DNA of 64,000 nt from Polytrichum commune. Its lineage: Eukaryota; Streptophyta; Polytrichopsida; Polytrichales; Polytrichaceae. Position 1 is the first letter of the stretch. The number at the start of each line of letters is the position of its first letter. The notes under the pieces were generated by a model, which ran no database searches, was not told where the DNA came from, and worked only from the letters and a program-made list of their open reading frames with translations. Of this stretch, positions 58,341 to 64,000 are shown one piece after another. The stretch is from NCBI GenBank assembly GCA_950295325.1, contig OX485804.1, positions 26,348,001-26,412,000 on the forward strand, in the 5' to 3' direction. A program made the position numbers and the translations under genes.

Positions 58341-59560
58341 AAATGCTATTTTCTTGTGGTTTACAACCCCCCCCCCCCCTAACACCCCCAAAACTCTACA
58401 CTAAACTACTCAATTCAAGTCAAGGTTTGCAACAATGCTCCCATGGGAGGTTGCGCCCTTACACCCATTTCCTAATCTCCCAACTATCCCCTAACTCCTA
58501 CCAACCCCCTATATTATTAATCCCTTAAACCCTTAAATCCGAGCATTAATCTGGCCCTTCGGTGGCTGTCGCCAGTTGATTGCCCTCCCTGGCCTAGTAC
58601 TCACATTCACCTGTCTCCATGGGACCAGCACAGTCCCGGCCTTTCACAGCCTTACCCCGAGGTTAACCCCAGGCCGAGGATCCCCAGCCGGTTCCCTGGA
58701 TGCTCACAATACCAAGGCCCCTTCCAGCCACTTACTACCTGTCCTGGGTCAGCAGCCCCCCCAGCTGCACAGGTGCTCGACCTGCCTTCATCCTCCTCCC
58801 CTGGTGCTTCCAGCCACTCCTCCGCACAATATCTGCAGCCTCGACATTGCCTCAAAATTGGTCCTCCTCTCGGCTGGCAGTGTGCACGACCTCCTCCTTA
58901 CCCCAGATGTCGATGCCTATCCCTTTCTCCGCACCCTCCTCGATCCAGAATGCCATTGAGACCACCGAATCTCCCTAGTTTTTTGGCCGCAGCTGCTAGA
59001 ATTCTGCGATTACCTTTCCATCCTTCGGCACTAGCTTGGACTCCGCTGGTTCAGCTAATGTGAATGCCTTGGTGGGCCCTGAGTCCCCTCTCGAACACCG
59101 TGCTTGTTCGGCCCTCAGTCCATCACCATTCGGAGTAAGCTCCTCCCAAATCCAGCCGTGCTTCACAGCACTTGCCACGGCTGTACCGTTCGCTTGCCTG
59201 GACTACAATTCCCCCCTATTCCGCGATTATTAGCTGGTTGGCCCAACTTCCGTCATTCCTCTCCTAGCGCAGGAGGTCAATCTTCGTTGCTCCATCCCCT
59301 CCCAGCACTTGCCGCCTCCTGCCCTTTGGCTGCTGCCATCCGAGAGAGTGAGCCCAGGAGGACCCCTCGCCCCTGGACCCCTTCCTTGTGGACGGAAATC
59401 CCGGGGGGATAACGGTCTAGCTTCAGTTGCATTGCCTGGTCCCTCAATTGAACCTCTGCTCGCCTTAAACGGTTAATTTCCGCTTTCTTCCCCCCCTTCT
59501 ACTACTTCCTACCTTACAAAGACAAGGTCCAAGCACAACCTCTTGGGACCCATGCCCCTC
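58340..59560. other. GC-rich, pyrimidine-skewed block without a convincing gene
   Basis: The plus strand is strongly C-rich (poly-C at about 58368-58379 and many CCTCC runs), in sharp contrast to its flanks. Overlapping short frames occur on both strands, the longest being 127 codons at 58576-58959, none with a domain. A minus-strand frame at 58996-59178 (KHGWIWEELTPNGDGLRAEQ) is not recognised either. The sharp compositional edges suggest an inserted element, for example the interior of a non-autonomous LTR element. Confidence 0.35.
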
Positions 59561-62470
59561 CCCCTACAACTTAATGGATTAATTCACTCTTTTTAATTTT
59601 ATTTCTTTCTTAAATGAACACAACTAAATATCTATAAGACAATCCTATCTTAATCCAAAACAATGTCTAAGTCCTAATGCTCTTCGCGTTTTATTGCTTC
59701 AACACGTCAAACAACTACAAGCATTAACGTCCTTTGTAAATTTTACTGTTAAGAACACATGTGAGTACGATTTTTGGGCTCACAAGGGGGCATGTACTGG
59801 AGCAGGCTTGGAACTTTTGGGAATTTGTGTTTATCTTTTGACGATCGGTATTGTGTGAGGCAATTATAAATGAAATTGAATGTTACGCTTAATTACAACC
59901 CTATTTTCAATCTATCGTCTTGTAGCTGTGAGTTGTTTATGTGTAACTATTTTAGACCATAAAGGTTGCATGAGGCAGAGTCATTGACAAGAAGGATTAC
60001 AAATATGTATAGTCAGAGTATGAGTGATAATTCAAGTCTATTGTCTCGGGATGCTAAATTACTGGTATAAGTAGTTTGTGTGGCAGTGGAAATTTGTATT
60101 TTATAAGTTGTTTCCAGAAAATGATAAGTCTATGGTCCGTTGCGCATGAAGAGTTGAAGTAATCCAACCTGTTAGAAATATATACTTGAATTCGACTGTG
60201 ACATCTATAATGATGTTGAGCATGTATGAATTGTTGTGTGATTGAATTGGCTGGCTATTATGGAATTCAATACATTCTCGTAAGAAGTTCACATATAAAT
60301 GAAAGGCTATGGACTCGGTTGAATTCGTTTCGTAATTATAAGATATATGTTGGGATGGGCCAGAAAATGGAATAATTATGGTTGTAGTTTATGCACGTGG
60401 TTTGTGGGGATGTTACCACAGGTTATTGTCTGATCCTAATATGTAGAGCAATCGTAAATTTGTTGTAGGTTTTTATGTGGCAATTGTTTGTGTGTATTAA
60501 AGTGGAGAGAATCTGTTTGGATTTACATGATAGTTACAGTGATCCATTTTTGTGAGTATAGGCTGGGGAGTCTATAGACTGGGAATATTGAGGATAAATT
60601 ACCTATTTGGATAACCTACTCGAGAACATAGAGGAATCTGAGAGTAGAGATATGGAGTTACTTTGGGTGTTGCATGTAATCACAGACAATTGACTGCTTT
60701 GATACAATAAAGTTGTGTAATGGGTGATGTTTTCTAATGAGCCATTTTCGCCAACCATTAACCTCCATTACATATTGTGCTGACTTTGTATTAATCAAAT
60801 CGGATGTCAGGAAATGGAATCCACCTCGTATCATTTAATTTAATCTTTTGAGATTATGATTAGGAGACAAAGAGGTTGAATCTGTAGTTGCATATAGTTA
60901 TAGGATTGAGCAAATAAGAAAGACTATTGTCGTTATAGTGTAAATGGAGAAATTGTTTCTTATTGACCTTTCATGAAAGATCAAAGGGACAAGACCATTG
61001 ATTGCGAAAGGTTTACTAGTGGCGGGAGAGGACACATGGACGTGCCGCTTATCCTATCGGTAATATTTGGTTGTTTACCTAAACCTTAAAGGAATTAAGG
61101 TTAACTTAGTATCTCATCACTCTAATGATTGAATTGCTTAACCTTAGTTGCAAATAATTAAAGGAATTGATGAATTAATGGTTTGAAATTCAGAAATGTG
61201 AAATTGGAACCTCAAATTAATGAAATAAGTTTATGAATGCGGTGAGAATATGTTAACACGCATAAGTGGTTTTGACTTATTGTCGTGAGGAAAAGACTTT
61301 TGATTACCTTGGCCAAGACCAGGTAAAAGACTATGGTTGGACAACATAACTTGAATTTGCACGCTTAATTAAAGAACCTGGACAATCCTGAAAGGATGAT
61401 AGTACCGCCTATTTCAAGTTTCATTAAAAATGATTAATTAAATGCCAGATTATTGACGATATCAAAGTGCCCTTGGCTTTGATAAGCAAGACTAAAATGG
61501 GTTACTTTTGCAAAGGACTATTGTCGATGGTGAGCCCTATGATTGTGCACCGCACTTGGTCCAATTAAAATGAACTCACTGCCAGACTATTGACTGGGAA
61601 ATTAGAGTGAGGTGTGAGACTGTCACATTTGCATGTACTGACATGGAGAGGCTTTTAGAGTTTTTATCCCTTACCCGTAAACCAATTGTCAGTCATAATC
61701 CAAAAGGAAGTGAAATAACCTTGTGTTTTCCCTAATAATCCTTATTTGAGACACCTAGATGATATACAAGTCACATTTTAAATCTTCCATGATTGTTTCC
61801 CTGGGTTTGTTCCTAACCAAAAAACTAACTACAAGTAGTAGTAAGTATTTGGTGTTAGTAACTTAGGTGATCAGAAAATGACTTGTAGGTCCAAAGTTAT
61901 TAAAATGGCATTGGGAGTTTTTTACTAGTTGATCGTTTTTTATGACCTCAATGTGCCAGCTGGTCATGAACTGGACAGAGGGCAGGAACGCTTCAGGACA
62001 GCTAGTTGCAGTGTTTTGACAGGGTGGCAACCTACCAAGTTGATCCACCTAGTGGTAGTTGTTTTGAAGTATATAAGGATTGTCCTAGAGCCTTTTGGCT
62101 CTCTTAGTACACATATGCGGAGATGACTTAGACCCTTAGAGAAGATATGTATGCTTGTGAGTTTTTAGATCTAGACGGGTGGCAATCTAGAAGTGTATTG
62201 CAGTCCAAACAAAACCACAGTCCTGGAAAAACAAGCAGTATAGTGTTGAAGGAGGGATTTGAAGAGTAGATTCATTGTTGGTGTTCTCCTATCACTACTC
62301 TTCTTGGAAGCTAACATAGTCTTAATGTTGACAAGACAAAGGAGTTGAATGTGTTATTGAAAATGTGCATCGGACAACTTGTGGTATAGTACCAAAGAAT
62401 GCATTCGAAAGTAGAAAGGATGGGTATGCACAGATGTGACACTTATGGGAGGACGTCCAAAGCAAGTAGT
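59561..62470. other. No recognised gene
   Basis: CACAAGGGGG followed by CATGTACTGG at about 59781-59800 resembles a polypurine tract next to an LTR start, but no matching 5' LTR or primer-binding site was found. The rest is AT-rich. TATATAAGG at about 62071 and GACTATTG phrases recur without a clear pattern. Confidence 0.4.
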
Positions 62471-62471
62471 T

Positions 62472-62745
62472 AGAATGACCTAAAAAATGTACGATAAGTT
62501 GGTAGAAGGTTAGAGAGGTCAGATCCAGACTCGGTTTGCAAAAACCACCTCCAGAAGTTGCCGGATCTGACTAAAAACGTGAGCTGGTCGGAAATATGAA
62601 AGTGGTCAGAATGGCCCGAAAACTATACTGTAGGTTGGTAGGAGGTTAGAGATGGCAGATCCAAGCTTATATTGTGGAAACGACCTTCGTAAGTTGGTTG
62701 ATTGGGCCAAAAACGTGAGCTGGTAGGTAGTGTCCAGGGCATGTT
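62472..62745 (+). repeat. 136-bp imperfect direct duplication
   Basis: AGAATGACCTAAAAAATGTA at 62472 and AGAATGGCCCGAAAACTATA at 62608 start two copies. Both contain GGTTGGTAGGAGGTTAGAGA-type text, CAGATCCA and end with AAAAACGTGAGCTGGT. Confidence 0.75.
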
Positions 62746-63025
62746 TCGAGCCTTAAACGGAAATTGTAGGGGATTGTACGTCAAAGGAGATGCCTAGGGA
62801 TGAGGAACTAGCTTGGGAGGTGTTTATGCAAGGCTTGGACGTGACTAGCGGCGAACTAGTTAATGGAGCAAGGAAGGAGTGCGAAAATCCATTAACACCA
62901 CTTGGATGATTTTATCATATGTATGTAACCATATAGTAGCTATAAAAATCATCTCTACATTAATTCGCAAGCATTCATATACGTATTTAAATGTCTCATC
63001 ATTTTATTTTCCTTGTCTAATTGAG

Positions 63026-64000
63026 GATCTGCTCCATTATAAGGAAGTAGAAAGCAAGAAGACTTCCCCCGCTCTTTATGTAGACTTCTTTACAAGTACC
63101 AAACTATTTCCATGTTTCAAAGTGTTCCTATGTCCCATGTTAGCTCCTTCATCTCGGCGTTATAAGGTGAACCCCAAGCAGTGCTTTGAATTGTCTTACA
63201 AAGTAAGCCGATGTGAACTGCGAATGGAAACAAACCTAATATTCTTCATCCACATAAGATGCTCGGAAGGAGTAGTAATAAATTTCTTCGACAGGTTGAA
63301 GCATATTGTTGTTGCATTGGTGAGTTCCTTACAACACACGCTAGTTTTTTCTTTATTCATTTGTTTTGTTTTTTCCCTAATGTGTTGTTCATGTGTGCAT
63401 ATGAACGACTTCAATGTCTTTTCCTACATGGATTCTACCTTCATGCAAATGTTGGACAAAAAAATAGCTTACATTCGTCCACTTAGGCAGTGGACTTCAA
63501 TGAACAAGAGCCAGATATTGCTGAATATGAGGGAGATCAACAATTTCATCCTTACCACCATCCATCCCCCCCCCCCCAAGTTGTTGGTATGCTTGTGTCC
63601 CCCTTAAGTCAATGTTTTTTTGTTTTCCCCTAGTAGCTCACTAAGCTTCCACTCGACCGAGTGGAATTGACTTAGCATATTCTTACTACATATATTATTG
63701 ACGTATTGGTTAATCTTGCTATGTTTCCACATAGGAGGATGTCCCACGAGGTTGTTCCCCCATTGTGGACCTCAATAACATGGACATTGACAAACCTTAT
63801 TCTGAAGTAGGTGACTGTTACGAGGAGGCTGAAGATGATAATGACGAACGTGAGGCGCCGAGTGAGCAGGATACCGATGAGGCCGATAGCAAAGGGGAAA
63901 GCGGCCATATGAAAATCCAATCGAATGACTGTGACTCCATTCATATTCAATGCACGCCTTGTGATTTTGGCGCTTCCCCAATGCACGCCAAGGTCCTTGA
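63026..64000 (+). CDS. Hypothetical gene, three or more exons, runs past the window end
   Basis: A consistent phase-0 model joins 63026-63319, 63491-63586 and 63735-64000. Introns of 171 and 148 nt start GTGAGT and GTATGC and end GGCAG and CATAG. The first exon reads DLLHYKEVESKKTSPALYVD then FKVFLCPMLAPSSRRYKVNP. The last exon reads EDVPRGCSPIVDLNNMDIDK and then an acidic, probably disordered stretch (EEAEDDNDEREAPSEQDTDE) ending at the window edge. Neither the 5' end nor the 3' end is fixed; the open frame extends upstream to 62879 but looks less coding-like there. No family is recognised. The palindrome at 63647-63666 lies inside the second intron. Confidence 0.4.

Noticed and set aside
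58576-58959. 127-codon proline/leucine/serine-rich frame
   Set aside because: Overlapping frames of similar length exist in the same C-rich block, so length reflects composition; no domain or splice logic.
59781-62470. Possible 3' LTR starting after a polypurine-like tract
   Set aside because: No second LTR copy, primer-binding site or gag/pol sequence was found nearby.

Overview
This window looks like nuclear DNA of a land plant. It is AT-rich and mostly non-coding, with GT-AG introns, microsatellites and many decayed transposable elements of plant type: Tigger/pogo-like, PIF/Harbinger, CACTA, a SWIM-finger MULE-like family, LINEs and MITEs. The one clearly intact host gene encodes a von Willebrand A domain followed by an alpha-kinase domain. 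I do not associate that architecture with flowering plants, so a bryophyte, lycophyte or fern-grade genome is my inference. I cannot name the species.

Layout. 0.1-1.4 kb: decayed Tigger-like element containing a foldback array of palindromic 41-bp repeats. 2.5-3.4 kb: a MITE, then a long inverted repeat. 4.9-6.0 kb: LINE relic. 7.9-11.7 kb: dispersed repeats and two side-by-side Tourist-like MITEs, each with its own 3-bp target duplication. 18.4-24 kb: a well-bounded Tigger-like element (TIRs, TA duplication, long open transposase frame) and a cluster of related TA-flanked MITEs. 26.0-26.7 kb: a second LINE relic. 33.8-39.0 kb: a MULE-like transposase pseudogene split by a complete 2,975-bp CACTA element; removing the element and one target copy restores the reading frame across the junction. 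41.8-42.6 kb: PIF/Harbinger transposase relic cut off by a MITE fragment.

42.6-50.3 kb holds the main gene. A GC-richer leader region contains a 76-bp minisatellite and plausible untranslated exons. It is followed by five coding exons (45815-50260, about 1,152 residues): a long low-complexity and coiled-coil N-terminus with a 15-residue tandem repeat, a vWA domain with a MIDAS motif, and a C-terminal alpha-kinase. A two-codon upstream ORF ends 11 nt before the chosen start.

53.5-56.2 kb holds palindromic repeats and a broken, multi-piece gene of unknown family with a ParB/DGQHR-like segment. 58.3-59.5 kb is a GC-rich block without a convincing gene. 63.0-64.0 kb holds a plausible phase-0 multi-exon gene of unknown function that runs off the window end. 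Large stretches in between show nothing I can recognise. The genes do not form a pathway: this is one kinase gene, one or two uncertain genes and layers of nested mobile DNA.
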